Shown here: piece by piece, positions 41,720 through 51,333 of the stretch
How positions within the stretch are numbered: the stretch's first letter is position 1
How the letters are laid out: the number at the start of each line of letters is the position of its first letter
Origin: Solobacterium sp. UBA1761
GTDB taxonomy: Bacteria > Bacillota_I > Bacilli_A > Erysipelotrichales > Erysipelotrichaceae
Assembly: GCA_002315565.1 (NCBI GenBank)
Contig: DCHD01000042.1
Coordinates: 1 to 64,000, forward strand
Reading direction: 5' to 3'
Length of the DNA: 64,000 nucleotides
Translations under genes and position numbers: made by a program
Notes under the pieces: model-generated
What the model was told of the DNA's origin: nothing
Database searches by the model: none
Seen by the model: only the letters and a program-made list of their open reading frames with translations

Positions 41720-43078
41720 ATGAACAGTAAAAAACAAAACAATTATGCTGAAGACAAAAAATCATTTAGCAACCAATCAAAAGACAAAGAAATGGTTACT
41801 GATCTTTTTTCTCAGGAATTCATAGACAGGATATTTGAAGGTTGTGATGATGAAGAAACCAACCAGTCAGTTGGAAAAGATGAAAACAACGTTAAGGTTA
41901 CAGACAGGACTATAGAAAAGAAACCAAGAAAAATCAGAAAAAAACTTACATCAAAACAGAAAATTGGAATAGGAATCGGTATTATTGCAACCATAATCGT
42001 TTATATTCTTTTTGGTAGTTTCCCAATCTACTATCATAATGTTGAAGATGCAGTAAACTCCAATCCAGGATCCTACAGAATGGTTGATGGTGCTATTGCT
42101 TTTAAGGATATCAGCAGACCAGGGTATGAGTTTGAAGGATGGTATGCAGATAAGAACTATGACAAAAGAATTTATGGAATAAAAAGCGGTTCGTTAGGAC
42201 TGGTAGATATATACGCAAAATGGGATCTAATAGAATATCATATTTCTTATGATTTAGATGGAGGAACATTATATGATTACAATCCATATTCATATACTGT
42301 TGAAGACAACACCATTACCTTATCTGATCCGTATAAAACAGGTTATCGCTTCTTAGGCTGGTATACAGATAATAATGTACAAGTAACATCAATTTATAGT
42401 GGTTCAACAGGCGACTTAAATTTGTATGCAAGATTTGAGGAAGAAAGATATTCAATAACTTACTGCAACACTTATAATGCAGATAATCCAAACCCAACTT
42501 CTTACACAGTTAACGACGTAGTTAAGTTTGAAAAAATAAAGAGGAAAGGATACAAATTTACTGGATGGAGATATGGTGGAACCTATGGAACAGAAATAGA
42601 TGATACTGAAGGTTACACATATGATTTGTATCTATATGCAACATGGGAGCTTGCAAATTATACAGTAACCTATGATTTGAAAGGTGGATCGTGCTATTCA
42701 AGTTTAAGGACATCATTTACAATTAACAATCGATTTGCACTTCCGTCAGATGTTACAAAAAAAGGATATACATTTGATGGATGGTATGACAAAAAAGGAA
42801 ACAAATATACTAGCGTGTATGATGTATATGATGATTTAAATATATATGCAAAGTTTACCCCAATAACATACACGATTACTTACACAAATACCAAGGGTGT
42901 ATTTAATCCAAATCCAAGCACATATGATGCTGATGATGGAAGTCTTGAATTAATGGATTTACCAGACGATGGAAACAATATATTTGATGGTTGGACAAAA
43001 AATGGCAGCACAATCTACTATCTTGATGCAGCCACATATGGAAATGTGACAGTATCTGCAAGATGGAGGAGAAAATAA
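41720..43078 (+). CDS. Membrane-anchored InlB B-repeat protein
   Basis: This 452-residue product has a charged cytosolic N-terminus of about 85 residues, one membrane helix (about 86-105, IGIGIIATIIVYILFGSF) and about five tandem InlB B-type (Listeria-Bacteroides) repeats outside. Each has the signature GYxFxGWYxD followed by a strand ending YAKW or YARF (GYEFEGWYADKNY, GYRFLGWYTDNN, GYKFTGWRYGG, GYTFDGWYDKKG). Such repeats form beta-grasp-like stalks on surface proteins. Its N-in, C-out topology matches that of the TIR receptors. Codons are more AT-rich than those of the neighbours, which may mean separate acquisition. No LPxTG anchor is present. Confidence 0.85.
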   Translation: MNSKKQNNYAEDKKSFSNQSKDKEMVTDLFSQEFIDRIFEGCDDEETNQSVGKDENNVKVTDRTIEKKPRKIRKKLTSKQKIGIGIGIIATIIVYILFGSFPIYYHNVEDAVNSNPGSYRMVDGAIAFKDISRPGYEFEGWYADKNYDKRIYGIKSGSLGLVDIYAKWDLIEYHISYDLDGGTLYDYNPYSYTVEDNTITLSDPYKTGYRFLGWYTDNNVQVTSIYSGSTGDLNLYARFEEERYSITYCNTYNADNPNPTSYTVNDVVKFEKIKRKGYKFTGWRYGGTYGTEIDDTEGYTYDLYLYATWELANYTVTYDLKGGSCYSSLRTSFTINNRFALPSDVTKKGYTFDGWYDKKGNKYTSVYDVYDDLNIYAKFTPITYTITYTNTKGVFNPNPSTYDADDGSLELMDLPDDGNNIFDGWTKNGSTIYYLDAATYGNVTVSARWRRK

Positions 43079-43081
43079 GTT

Positions 43082-43828
43082 ATGGATAGCAATGAAAAGA
43101 AAGTACCAACATTGTTGATTGTCATTGTATTCATAATTATTTGTCTTGTCGCCTTTATTATCATTAATTTCAGACCTAAATATATTGACAATTCTAATGA
43201 AGAAAATACAGCAGAAACAATTGTTGTTGTAGAAGAGGAAGAAGTAAATCCAAATCCATATGTTGATATAGAAGTTGGTGATACTGTAATGCTTGGAACC
43301 TATATGCAGAACAGCACAAACAAAGAAAACATAGCCTGGGTCGTAATCAGAAAGGATTCAGGAAAGATGTTGCTTCTAAGCAGATATGTGCTTGACTGCA
43401 AAGTTTATAACAGCAACTCAAACAAGTCAAACAGATGGGTCGATTCATCATTAAGATCATGGCTCAATAACGAATTCCTGAATCAGAATTTTACAGAAGA
43501 AGAAAGTGAATATATTACTGAGAACACCATCAGAGATATCGACGGTTCAAACATCTCTGATAAAGTATTCATTCTTTCAAAAGAAGAGATTAATAATTAT
43601 GTTCCAGCTGATTTAAAGATTGCCGAAGGTACACCAAAAGCATTTGAAGCCTGTGGTGCTAAGAAAGAAAACGGGCTTAAATATCTCTGTTACTGGGTAA
43701 GAAGTTCAGGAAGCACTAACGATTCAGTAATTGACTTTGACATTACCGGTGCATATTACGATAAAGGTTATCCTACATACTATTCAGATGGTATAAGAAT
43801 TGCAATGTGGATTGATTATGAGAAGTGA
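43082..43828 (+). CDS. Free-standing membrane-anchored DUF6273 protein
   Basis: This is a 248-residue product with one N-terminal membrane helix (about residues 9-29, TLLIVIVFIIICLVAFIII), an acidic linker and a single DUF6273 domain (about 62-248). The domain has VGDTVMLGTYMQN, WVDSSLRSWLNNEFL, DKVFILSKEEINNYV, CYWVRSSG and the closing IRIAMWIDYEK. It is the outside domain of the TIR receptors without TIR, so it could be a soluble-side partner, decoy or co-receptor. It begins three bases after the InlB-repeat stop and ten bases before the next TIR gene. Confidence 0.8.
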   Translation: MDSNEKKVPTLLIVIVFIIICLVAFIIINFRPKYIDNSNEENTAETIVVVEEEEVNPNPYVDIEVGDTVMLGTYMQNSTNKENIAWVVIRKDSGKMLLLSRYVLDCKVYNSNSNKSNRWVDSSLRSWLNNEFLNQNFTEEESEYITENTIRDIDGSNISDKVFILSKEEINNYVPADLKIAEGTPKAFEACGAKKENGLKYLCYWVRSSGSTNDSVIDFDITGAYYDKGYPTYYSDGIRIAMWIDYEK

Positions 43829-43838
43829 GGCATAAGAG

Positions 43839-45830
43839 ATGGAATACAAATGTAAGGTATGCGGTGGAACGCTGGAAATAAAACCGAGCTCAAACATCGC
43901 AAAGTGTGAATACTGCGGAACAAAGCAGACTATCCCTGTACTTGATACAGAAAAGAAAGAAAGACTATTTACAAAAGCTCTTGACTATAGACTCGAGAGT
44001 GATTTTGATAGAGCATACAATACCTATGAAACAATAATCAATGAGGAACCAACAGAGCCTGAAGCATATTGGGGAGCACTTCTTTCGGACTATGGAATTG
44101 AGTATGTAAAAGATGCTTATTCTGACAGGATGATTCCAACCTGCCACAGAACAAAATACAGATCTATTCTTGAGCATGAATATTATAAGAAAGCTATTGA
44201 ATATGCAAACGAAGAAACCAGGGAACTTTATAAAGATGAAGCACAGGATATTGACAGAATCCAAAGCAGAATTCTGAACATTGCTTCAAGAGAAGATCCT
44301 TTTGATGTGTTCATCTGCTACAAGGAAACGGATGAAAAAGGAAGAAGAACACAGGACAGTGTCCTGGCAAACGAAATCTATTATCAGCTTACTCAGGAAG
44401 GATACAAGGTATTCTTTGCAGCAATAACTCTGGAAGATAAACTTGGAACAGAATATGAGCCATACATTTTCTCGGCAATCAACTCAGCTAAGGTAATGCT
44501 GGTGGTTGGAACAACCAGAGAATATTTTGAAGCTGTATGGGTAAGGAACGAATGGACAAGATTCCTTGAACTTGCAAAGGAAGACCGCAAGAGATTGCTC
44601 ATTCCATGTTACAGAAACATGGATGCCTACGATCTTCCTGAAGAATTTGGACATCTGCAGTCTCAGGATATGTCTAAACTTGGCTTTATGCAGGATCTTA
44701 TCAGAGGCATAAAAAAGATAGTTCCGATTAATGATTCAAAAGAAAAAGCAGTAAATAAAGAAGAGATTAAACCTGTTGAAAAGAAACCTGTGGAAAAAGA
44801 AACTGACAGATCTTTTATTGCGAATATATATGATTCGGCAAATAAAGAAATGGCTAAAAACACCAGAAAAGGTTATGAAAGAGCAGCGGGTCTTTTACAG
44901 ACAATTATCAGTTACAAAGACTCAAAAGATAAAATAGCTGTCTGTGAAAAGAAACTTAAAGCAAAATCACTTACTCTTGTAACAGCTATTGTTGCGATTG
45001 CTTTAGCAATATCAGGCATATTTATTTACGGATCAATCGGTAAATATGACGAAGGTGAAAACATCATCGAAGAAGAAAAAGATACCCAGATTGATACTTA
45101 TAATGAAGCGGTTAATCTGTATAATTCCGGTAATTACTCTCAGGCATATAAAGAGTTCATAAAGATTGATTACAGCGACAGTAAAGAACTGGCAAACAGT
45201 TGTCTCTATTATTTGCAGGGTAATACAGTAAGCGGCAGCAGTTATGTCGGTAAGACAGTAAAATTCGGCTGGTACGAACAGGACAATAATCTTGAAAACG
45301 GTAAGGAAGAGATTGAATGGACTGTCATTGACATAAGACTTGGGTCTGCTCTCCTTTTGAGCAATAAGGTTCTCGATGGTAAACCATATAACGATCCTAT
45401 GGATTATGTAACCTGGGACAAAAGCTCTATCAGAGAATGGTTAAATGATGAATTCTATAATGAAGCATTCTCAAAAGAAGCCCAATCACTTATTCTAAAC
45501 ACGACAAGTTCATCTGATTATAATCCAAATTATAAAGACGCGTACGGCAACACGGTAACTGACAAAGTATTCCTTTTAACAGGTGAAGAGGCAAATACTT
45601 ACATTACCTCATCTGAAGAAAGAAAGCGTATGCCTACGGAATATGCCAAAGCCAACGGCTGTTTCCAGAACAAAGATGACAAGAAATGCATGTGGTGGGT
45701 TAGGACACCAGGTTTAAGCAACTATTATGCAGCAGGAGTGTTAACAGGCGGAGATGTATATTATTATGGCTTCCCTGTTATGTCGGTATTTATGGGTGTA
45801 GTACCAGCTATCTGGGTTAGTACTTATTAA
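43839..45830 (+). CDS. Membrane TIR protein: zinc ribbon, TPR, TIR, TM helix, DUF6273
   Basis: This 663-residue paralog is the most divergent of the five at its N-terminus. Zinc ligands are Cys5, Cys8, Cys23 and Cys26. TIR spans about 153-295, with FDVFICYKETD and AVWVRNEW (putative catalytic Glu238). The region between TIR and membrane is short (about 300-375, a Lys/Glu/Pro linker plus one helical repeat). One membrane helix lies at about 377-400. Outside are a TPR-like repeat (YNSGNYSQAYKEFIKI) and DUF6273 (about 470-663), which ends CMWWVRTPG and VVPAIWVSTY. The usual arginine before PA is replaced by valine. Ribosome site GTGAGGC precedes the ATG. Confidence 0.85.
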   Translation: MEYKCKVCGGTLEIKPSSNIAKCEYCGTKQTIPVLDTEKKERLFTKALDYRLESDFDRAYNTYETIINEEPTEPEAYWGALLSDYGIEYVKDAYSDRMIPTCHRTKYRSILEHEYYKKAIEYANEETRELYKDEAQDIDRIQSRILNIASREDPFDVFICYKETDEKGRRTQDSVLANEIYYQLTQEGYKVFFAAITLEDKLGTEYEPYIFSAINSAKVMLVVGTTREYFEAVWVRNEWTRFLELAKEDRKRLLIPCYRNMDAYDLPEEFGHLQSQDMSKLGFMQDLIRGIKKIVPINDSKEKAVNKEEIKPVEKKPVEKETDRSFIANIYDSANKEMAKNTRKGYERAAGLLQTIISYKDSKDKIAVCEKKLKAKSLTLVTAIVAIALAISGIFIYGSIGKYDEGENIIEEEKDTQIDTYNEAVNLYNSGNYSQAYKEFIKIDYSDSKELANSCLYYLQGNTVSGSSYVGKTVKFGWYEQDNNLENGKEEIEWTVIDIRLGSALLLSNKVLDGKPYNDPMDYVTWDKSSIREWLNDEFYNEAFSKEAQSLILNTTSSSDYNPNYKDAYGNTVTDKVFLLTGEEANTYITSSEERKRMPTEYAKANGCFQNKDDKKCMWWVRTPGLSNYYAAGVLTGGDVYYYGFPVMSVFMGVVPAIWVSTY

Positions 45831-45850
45831 TGAATTGTGAGGTATAAGTA

Positions 45851-47500
45851 ATGATTTATAAGTGTAAGATGTGTGGTGGTAACCTTTCCATCGATGATAA
45901 TTCAAATGTAGCAATATGTGAATACTGTGGAACAAAACAGACTTTCCCTCGTGTAGACAGCGAAAGAGTTGCAAACATCTACGACAGAGCAAACTTCTTA
46001 AGAAGAAGCAATGATTTTGATAGAGCTTCTGGTTTGTATGAACAGATTCTTTCTGAAAACAAAGAAGATGCAGAAGCATACTGGTCTTTAGTATTGTGCA
46101 GATACGGCATCGAATATGTTGAAGACCCTGCAAGTAAAAAAAGAATCCCAACCATTAACAGAGTACAGTATGAATCTATACTTAATGATGAAAACTATAA
46201 GAATGCACTGAAGTATGCCGAAGAAGATGCCAGGGCATTATACAAAGAAGAAGCTGAATATATAGATGGCGTTCAGAAAGAAATATTAAATATTTCTTCA
46301 AAAGAAGAACCATATGACATATTCATCTGTTATAAAGAAACAGACAGTCACGGAAGAAGAACTGTAGATTCTGTTCTGGCACAGGATATCTATAAAAATC
46401 TGACTGAAGAAGGTTATAAAGTATTCTTTTCAAGAATTACCCTTGAAGATAAACTGGGCGTAGCCTATGAACCATATATCTTTGCTGCTCTCAATTCAGC
46501 AAAGGTTATGCTGGTAATAGGAACAAATAAAGAAAACATCAACTCTGTTTGGGTAAAAAACGAGTGGTCAAGATATCTTTCTTTAATCTCAAAAGACCGT
46601 TCAAAGAACCTGATCCCTCTATACAAAGATATGAACCCATATGATCTCCCAGAAGAATTTTCTTATCTTCAGGGGCAGGATATGAGCAAGATCGGTTTTA
46701 TGCAGGATCTAATAAGAGGAATAGGGAAAATAACCAATAAAACAAAGACAACAAAACCAATTATTCAGACAAATGTCCAATCAGACGAAAAACCACTCGT
46801 TAAAAGAATGTTTATCTTTTTGGAAGATGGTGATTTTTCAAGTGCAGACCAATATGCAGAAAAGATACTGGACTTGAATCCTGAATGTGCAGAAGCATAT
46901 TTGGGAAAACTTATGGCTGATTTGCGTATCAAAGAAACAAGTGACTTTGAAAATTGCCTGGAAGAATTTAATGATAATCAGAATTATCTTAAAATAATGC
47001 GTTATGGAAGTGACGAACTCAAACTACAACTAAGTAAGATCAATTCAGAAATATCAACAAAAAAAGAGGAAAGAAAATTATATCTTTCATATGAATATTC
47101 AGCCAGATGCATGGGTGTAGCTACTTCAGAAGATGATTATCTGGAATGCGCAGAAAGATTTAAAAAAATAATTGATTACAAAGATTCAGAAGAATTGATG
47201 AACCTGTGCATAGATAAAGCAAAAGAGGCAAAGAACGATTCTATTTATGAAGAAGCCACCAGATTAACCGAAGGGTTGGTAGACATAGAAGGCATTGAAC
47301 TTGCCATAGAAAAATATGAATCTATAATTGGATGGAAAGACGCAGATAAAAAACTTGAGTTATGTTACAAAGCGATTGAAGAGTATAAAGCAGAACAAAG
47401 AGAAGAACAAAGTAAAATAGCGCTAATAATTGTTATGGTTGTTGCCATAATAATACTGTTGGTTGTGTTATACGAATTTATCTATGCAAATATAATATAA
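45851..47500 (+). CDS. Tail-anchored TIR protein: zinc ribbon, TPR, TIR, C-terminal TM helix
   Basis: This 549-residue paralog resembles the protein at 40088. The zinc ribbon uses Cys5, Cys8, Cys23 and Cys26. TIR spans about 154-295 (YDIFICYKETD, SVWVKNEW with putative catalytic Glu238). A TPR-like helical region fills about 310-515. A C-terminal membrane helix (about 524-546, IALIIVMVVAIIILLVVLYEF) ends at the stop. No DUF6273. It starts 20 bases after the previous stop with TGTGAGG as ribosome site, and a terminator follows, closing the island. TIR receptor and tail-anchored TIR genes alternate along the island. Confidence 0.85.
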   Translation: MIYKCKMCGGNLSIDDNSNVAICEYCGTKQTFPRVDSERVANIYDRANFLRRSNDFDRASGLYEQILSENKEDAEAYWSLVLCRYGIEYVEDPASKKRIPTINRVQYESILNDENYKNALKYAEEDARALYKEEAEYIDGVQKEILNISSKEEPYDIFICYKETDSHGRRTVDSVLAQDIYKNLTEEGYKVFFSRITLEDKLGVAYEPYIFAALNSAKVMLVIGTNKENINSVWVKNEWSRYLSLISKDRSKNLIPLYKDMNPYDLPEEFSYLQGQDMSKIGFMQDLIRGIGKITNKTKTTKPIIQTNVQSDEKPLVKRMFIFLEDGDFSSADQYAEKILDLNPECAEAYLGKLMADLRIKETSDFENCLEEFNDNQNYLKIMRYGSDELKLQLSKINSEISTKKEERKLYLSYEYSARCMGVATSEDDYLECAERFKKIIDYKDSEELMNLCIDKAKEAKNDSIYEEATRLTEGLVDIEGIELAIEKYESIIGWKDADKKLELCYKAIEEYKAEQREEQSKIALIIVMVVAIIILLVVLYEFIYANII

Positions 47501-47525
47501 AAGAATGTTTGTATTTAAAAAGATG

Positions 47526-47555
47526 AAGCCTAATTTAAAAAAATTGGGCTTTTTA
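47526..47555 (+). terminator. Rho-independent terminator closing the TIR island
   Basis: AAGCCTAATTT pairs with AAATTGGGCTT (one G-T pair), followed by a T tract. It separates the island from the RNase R gene. Confidence 0.8.
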
Positions 47556-47562
47556 AATGTAG

Positions 47563-47568
47563 TAAAAT
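47563..47568 (+). promoter_or_regulatory. -10 element of the RNase R gene, leaderless type
   Basis: TAAAAT is followed by 7 bases and ATG 47576. No Shine-Dalgarno sequence is present. Confidence 0.45.
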
Positions 47569-47575
47569 GTAATCT

Positions 47576-49591
47576 ATGAAGCAATTGATTATAGATACTT
47601 TAAATAAGAAAGAAATGACTGTTGAAGAGTTAAGCAAGGAGTTGAATCTGAATGATTCAAAGTCTTTTGTTGAACTCAATAAGACAGTTAATAAACTGAT
47701 AGATGAAGGTATTCTTTTTGATATTGAAGACAAGGTATATTCAAGTGAAATATACTCTGTTGGAACAATAAAAAGAGATAGAGATTTTTATTATATTCTG
47801 GATAATGGTCCTAGAGAAATAAAGAATGAGATTGGTTTATTTGAAGGTGATGAAGTCATCTATAAAGAAGAAGGACCATATGTAAGAGTAATCAAGGTTA
47901 TTAAACATAAGTTTCTTTATGTGTTGGGCACAATACAGTTTAGAAAAGGAAGGCCTTATTTCTATTCTGACGACTTTAAGTTTCAGGACTATGAAGTAGT
48001 CAACTTTAAAGAGTTTGGCTCCAGATTAAAGAAAAATGACAGAGTAAGGGCATATATCAGCGATTACAGTAAGCAGTTACTCAAAATAGATACAATAATT
48101 GGCCAGGCAGGCAGTGAAGAGGTTCTGATCAAGACAATTCTTTTGATGAACGACGCACCTGGGAAGTTCTCTAAAGATACTGAAAGTGAAGTTAATAAAT
48201 TAAGTGATGAAGTAGTTATAGAAGACAGAAAAGATTTAAGAGATCTTGACTTCATTACAATAGACGGGGAAGATGCCAAAGACTTCGATGATGCAATATA
48301 TGTAAACAGAAGAGATGATGGCTATGACCTTTATGTGTCGATTGCCGATGTATCACATTATGTAACTGAAGGCAGTGCACTCGATAAGGACGCAAGAAAA
48401 AGAGGTACATCAATCTATTATCCTGGACACGTTATTCCAATGCTTCCAGAGAAGCTGTGTAATGACTTATGTTCACTTAAAGAAGGCGTTAACAGGTATA
48501 CACTAACCTGTCAGATGCAGGTAGATTATGAAGGTAATGTAGTTACTTATGATATCTATCCTTCTCTAATATGTTCAAGACACCGTATGACCTATACCAA
48601 GGTCAACAAGATTCTTGAACATGACAAAGAACTTGTTGAAGAATACAGCGACATCAATCAGATGATTTATGCGGCATATGAGCTTTCAAGAATAGTTGAT
48701 CATAACCGTAAAGAAAAAGGCGGTATTGAATTCTCAGAAAATGAACCGTTGATTATCGAAGAAAACGGTAAAGTGGTTGATATTCAAATGAGGCAGTCAG
48801 GAAAAGCTGAAGTAATGATTGAAGACTTTATGATTCTGGCAAATGAGACAGTTGCTCAGCATATGTACTATCTTGGCTATCCATTGGTATACCGTAATCA
48901 TGATTATCCAAAACCTGATAAACTCTCAAAGTTTATTGAGGTTATGAGAGAACTGGATTATACATTCAAATCAACACAGGACATCAAGAGTTCCTTGCTT
49001 CAGAAGTGTCTGAACAGTTTTGAAGGAAGAGAAGAATATTCACTTGTTTCTGACTTGTTACTTAGAAGTATGGCCAAGGCTTTATATGAGACAACATGTA
49101 TCGGCCATTATGGCTTGGGACTTGAACATTACTGTCACTTCACTTCACCAATCAGAAGGTATCCTGATCTTATTGTTCATAGAATGTTAAGAAAATATAT
49201 CTTCAATAACAACACTTCAGATATCGATAAAGATAATGAACTGAATGAAGATATTGTAAAGATATGCAATCAGACAGAAAAAAGAGCAGTACAGATTGAA
49301 AGAAATGTCACTGACTTAAAGAAGTGTGAATACATGGCACAAAGAATTGGGGAAGTCTATGAGGTTATGATATCTTCGGTAGTAAGTTATGGATTCTATG
49401 TAGAACTGCCAAATACTGTTGAAGGTCTTGTTCATATTAAGAGCCTTGATGGTTTCTATGAATATGACGGAAACAGACTTTACAATGGTATAAACACCTA
49501 TGAGATAGGTCAGAAAGTAAAAGTAAGACTGGTCAATGTCGATTTGGATCGAAGAAACATTGACTTTGAGATTTACAGAAAGTACAGGTAA
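47576..49591 (+). CDS. rnr: Ribonuclease R
   Basis: This 671-residue 3'-5' exoribonuclease degrades structured RNA. An N-terminal winged-helix-like part (about 1-60) is followed by cold-shock-type OB regions, then the RNB catalytic domain with GEDAKDFDDAIYV (near residue 229; metal-binding aspartates), PMLPEKLCNDLCSLKEG and HYCHFTSPIRRYPDLIVHR. An S1 domain ends the protein (VYEVMISSVVSYGFYVEL). It is slightly shorter than the typical 700-800 residues, because the C-terminal basic tail found in many RNase R proteins is missing. The exporter gene begins five bases after the stop codon. Confidence 0.95.
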   Translation: MKQLIIDTLNKKEMTVEELSKELNLNDSKSFVELNKTVNKLIDEGILFDIEDKVYSSEIYSVGTIKRDRDFYYILDNGPREIKNEIGLFEGDEVIYKEEGPYVRVIKVIKHKFLYVLGTIQFRKGRPYFYSDDFKFQDYEVVNFKEFGSRLKKNDRVRAYISDYSKQLLKIDTIIGQAGSEEVLIKTILLMNDAPGKFSKDTESEVNKLSDEVVIEDRKDLRDLDFITIDGEDAKDFDDAIYVNRRDDGYDLYVSIADVSHYVTEGSALDKDARKRGTSIYYPGHVIPMLPEKLCNDLCSLKEGVNRYTLTCQMQVDYEGNVVTYDIYPSLICSRHRMTYTKVNKILEHDKELVEEYSDINQMIYAAYELSRIVDHNRKEKGGIEFSENEPLIIEENGKVVDIQMRQSGKAEVMIEDFMILANETVAQHMYYLGYPLVYRNHDYPKPDKLSKFIEVMRELDYTFKSTQDIKSSLLQKCLNSFEGREEYSLVSDLLLRSMAKALYETTCIGHYGLGLEHYCHFTSPIRRYPDLIVHRMLRKYIFNNNTSDIDKDNELNEDIVKICNQTEKRAVQIERNVTDLKKCEYMAQRIGEVYEVMISSVVSYGFYVELPNTVEGLVHIKSLDGFYEYDGNRLYNGINTYEIGQKVKVRLVNVDLDRRNIDFEIYRKYR

Positions 49592-49596
49592 GGGGT

Positions 49597-51333
49597 ATGT
49601 ACAAACTATTAATCAAATATACAAAAGATGGATGGTGGGCTGCGATACTTGGCCCGCTATTCGTAATACTGGAAGTTGTGTTTGATACGATTATTCCATA
49701 TCTGATGTCACTTATCATCGATACAGGCATTACTCAAAGAGGCGGTGATATCGATTACATCGTCAGAGTCGGTGGAATGATGGTTGTATGCGCGATACTG
49801 GCAGGTATTACTGGTGCGTTATCTGGAGTTTTTGCGTCAATTGCTTCCTGCAGATTCATCAGAAACGTTAGAACTGCAATCATGGAAAAGATTCAGACTT
49901 ATGACTTCCGCAATATTGAAAAGTTCCCGGTTCCAACAATCGTTATGCGTACGACAACAGATATGCGTATGCTTAGAATGGCATATGTGTCTATTGTCAG
50001 AATGCTGGTTAGAACACCATTAAATATTATTATGTCTGCCTATATGGCAATAAAACTTAACAAGTCTCTGGCAGCTATCTTCGTTGTGGTTATTCCAGTA
50101 CTTGGAACAGGTCTTGCACTGATGATTATTCTTTCCCGTCCTCGTTTTATTGCGATGATGCACAGATTTGATGACCTGAACGGACAGTTAAAAGAAAATA
50201 TCGAAGATATCAGAGTAGTTAAATCGTTTGTAAGAGAAGAACATGAAAAGGAAAAGTTCTCACTTGTTTCCTGGATGGTTACCAAAGCTCAGCGATATGC
50301 CGAGACGATGGTTATCTATGATGATGCTTTTTTCCAGTTTGTAATGTATGCTTGCATGATTGCCGTATGCTGGATTGGTGGAAATCACATTATCACCGGT
50401 TCAATGACTTCTGGTGCTTTCATGTCGTTCCTGGCATATCTTAAAGCCATCCTGATGTCCTTAATGGGTGTATCAATGGGTATTATGCAGGTGGTTATGG
50501 CCAACGCTTCTGTTTCTAGAGCCAATGAAGTACTGAGTGAAATTCCGGATATTGATGATTCAAATGCTGATCCTGAATTACAGGTTGAAAACGGCAATAT
50601 TGAATTCCGCAATGTTTCATTCAAATATTCTAAACATGCTGAAAAGAATACCCTTTCTGATATCAACATCAACATCAGATCAGGTGAAGTTATCGGTATC
50701 CTTGGTCCAACAGGTGGAGGCAAATCTACCTTTGCCCAGCTTATAGACAGACTTTATGAAATTTCTGAAGGTGAGATTCTGGTCGGAGGCCACAATATCA
50801 AAGAATATAAACTGCACAATCTAAGAGAAGCAGTAAGTATGGTTTTACAGAAAAATACATTATTCTCAGGAACAATTGAAGAAAATATGAAATGGGGTAA
50901 TCCTGAAGCAACTCATGAAGAAGCAGTTGAAGCCTGCCGAATTGCTCAGGCCGATGACTTCATCATGTCTTTCCCTAAACAGTATGAAAGCGAACTTGGT
51001 CAGGGCGGCTCAAATGTATCAGGTGGTCAGAAACAGCGATTATGTATTGCAAGAGCTTTATTAAAGAAACCAAAGATAATAATTCTTGATGACTCGACAA
51101 GCGCTGTTGATACGGATACTGATCATCGTATTCAGCTGGCTTTAAAAGAAAAACTGGGCAATATGACAACCATCATTATCGCTCAGCGTGTAAGTTCAGT
51201 TAAGGAAGCCAACAGAATCATCATTATGAATGAAGGAAAGATTGAAGATATCGGCTCACATGATGAACTGCTTGAAAGAAATACTGTCTATAGAGATCTC
51301 TATGAAACTCAGATGAAGGGGGTTCAGGAATAA
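49597..51333 (+). CDS. Heterodimeric ABC exporter, first subunit (degenerate catalytic site)
   Basis: This 578-residue half transporter has six membrane helices (about 15-310) and an ATPase domain. Motifs are Walker A GPTGGGKST, signature VSGGQKQR, Walker B IIILDDSTSAVD and H-loop region IIIAQRVSS. The catalytic glutamate after Walker B is Asp (LDDST), and the H-loop has Gln in place of His, so this subunit forms the degenerate ATP site of a BmrCD-like heterodimer with the next gene. The ATG overlaps the start of the partner's reading unit through a TAATG junction. Substrate is unknown; multidrug or lipid export is usual. Confidence 0.93.
   Translation: MYKLLIKYTKDGWWAAILGPLFVILEVVFDTIIPYLMSLIIDTGITQRGGDIDYIVRVGGMMVVCAILAGITGALSGVFASIASCRFIRNVRTAIMEKIQTYDFRNIEKFPVPTIVMRTTTDMRMLRMAYVSIVRMLVRTPLNIIMSAYMAIKLNKSLAAIFVVVIPVLGTGLALMIILSRPRFIAMMHRFDDLNGQLKENIEDIRVVKSFVREEHEKEKFSLVSWMVTKAQRYAETMVIYDDAFFQFVMYACMIAVCWIGGNHIITGSMTSGAFMSFLAYLKAILMSLMGVSMGIMQVVMANASVSRANEVLSEIPDIDDSNADPELQVENGNIEFRNVSFKYSKHAEKNTLSDININIRSGEVIGILGPTGGGKSTFAQLIDRLYEISEGEILVGGHNIKEYKLHNLREAVSMVLQKNTLFSGTIEENMKWGNPEATHEEAVEACRIAQADDFIMSFPKQYESELGQGGSNVSGGQKQRLCIARALLKKPKIIILDDSTSAVDTDTDHRIQLALKEKLGNMTTIIIAQRVSSVKEANRIIIMNEGKIEDIGSHDELLERNTVYRDLYETQMKGVQE

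Noticed and set aside
41468..41742. Overlapping minus-strand ORFs at the end of the TIR gene at 40088
   Set aside because: They are the antisense of the C-terminal TM helix and the intergenic region and have no ribosome sites. Their hydrophobicity reflects the complementary codons.
35260..47500. Thoeris, CBASS or Pycsar defence locus
   Set aside because: TIR domains are present, but there is no ThsA-like SIR2/SLOG protein, no cyclic-nucleotide synthase and no known effector partner. Naming one of these systems is not supported.
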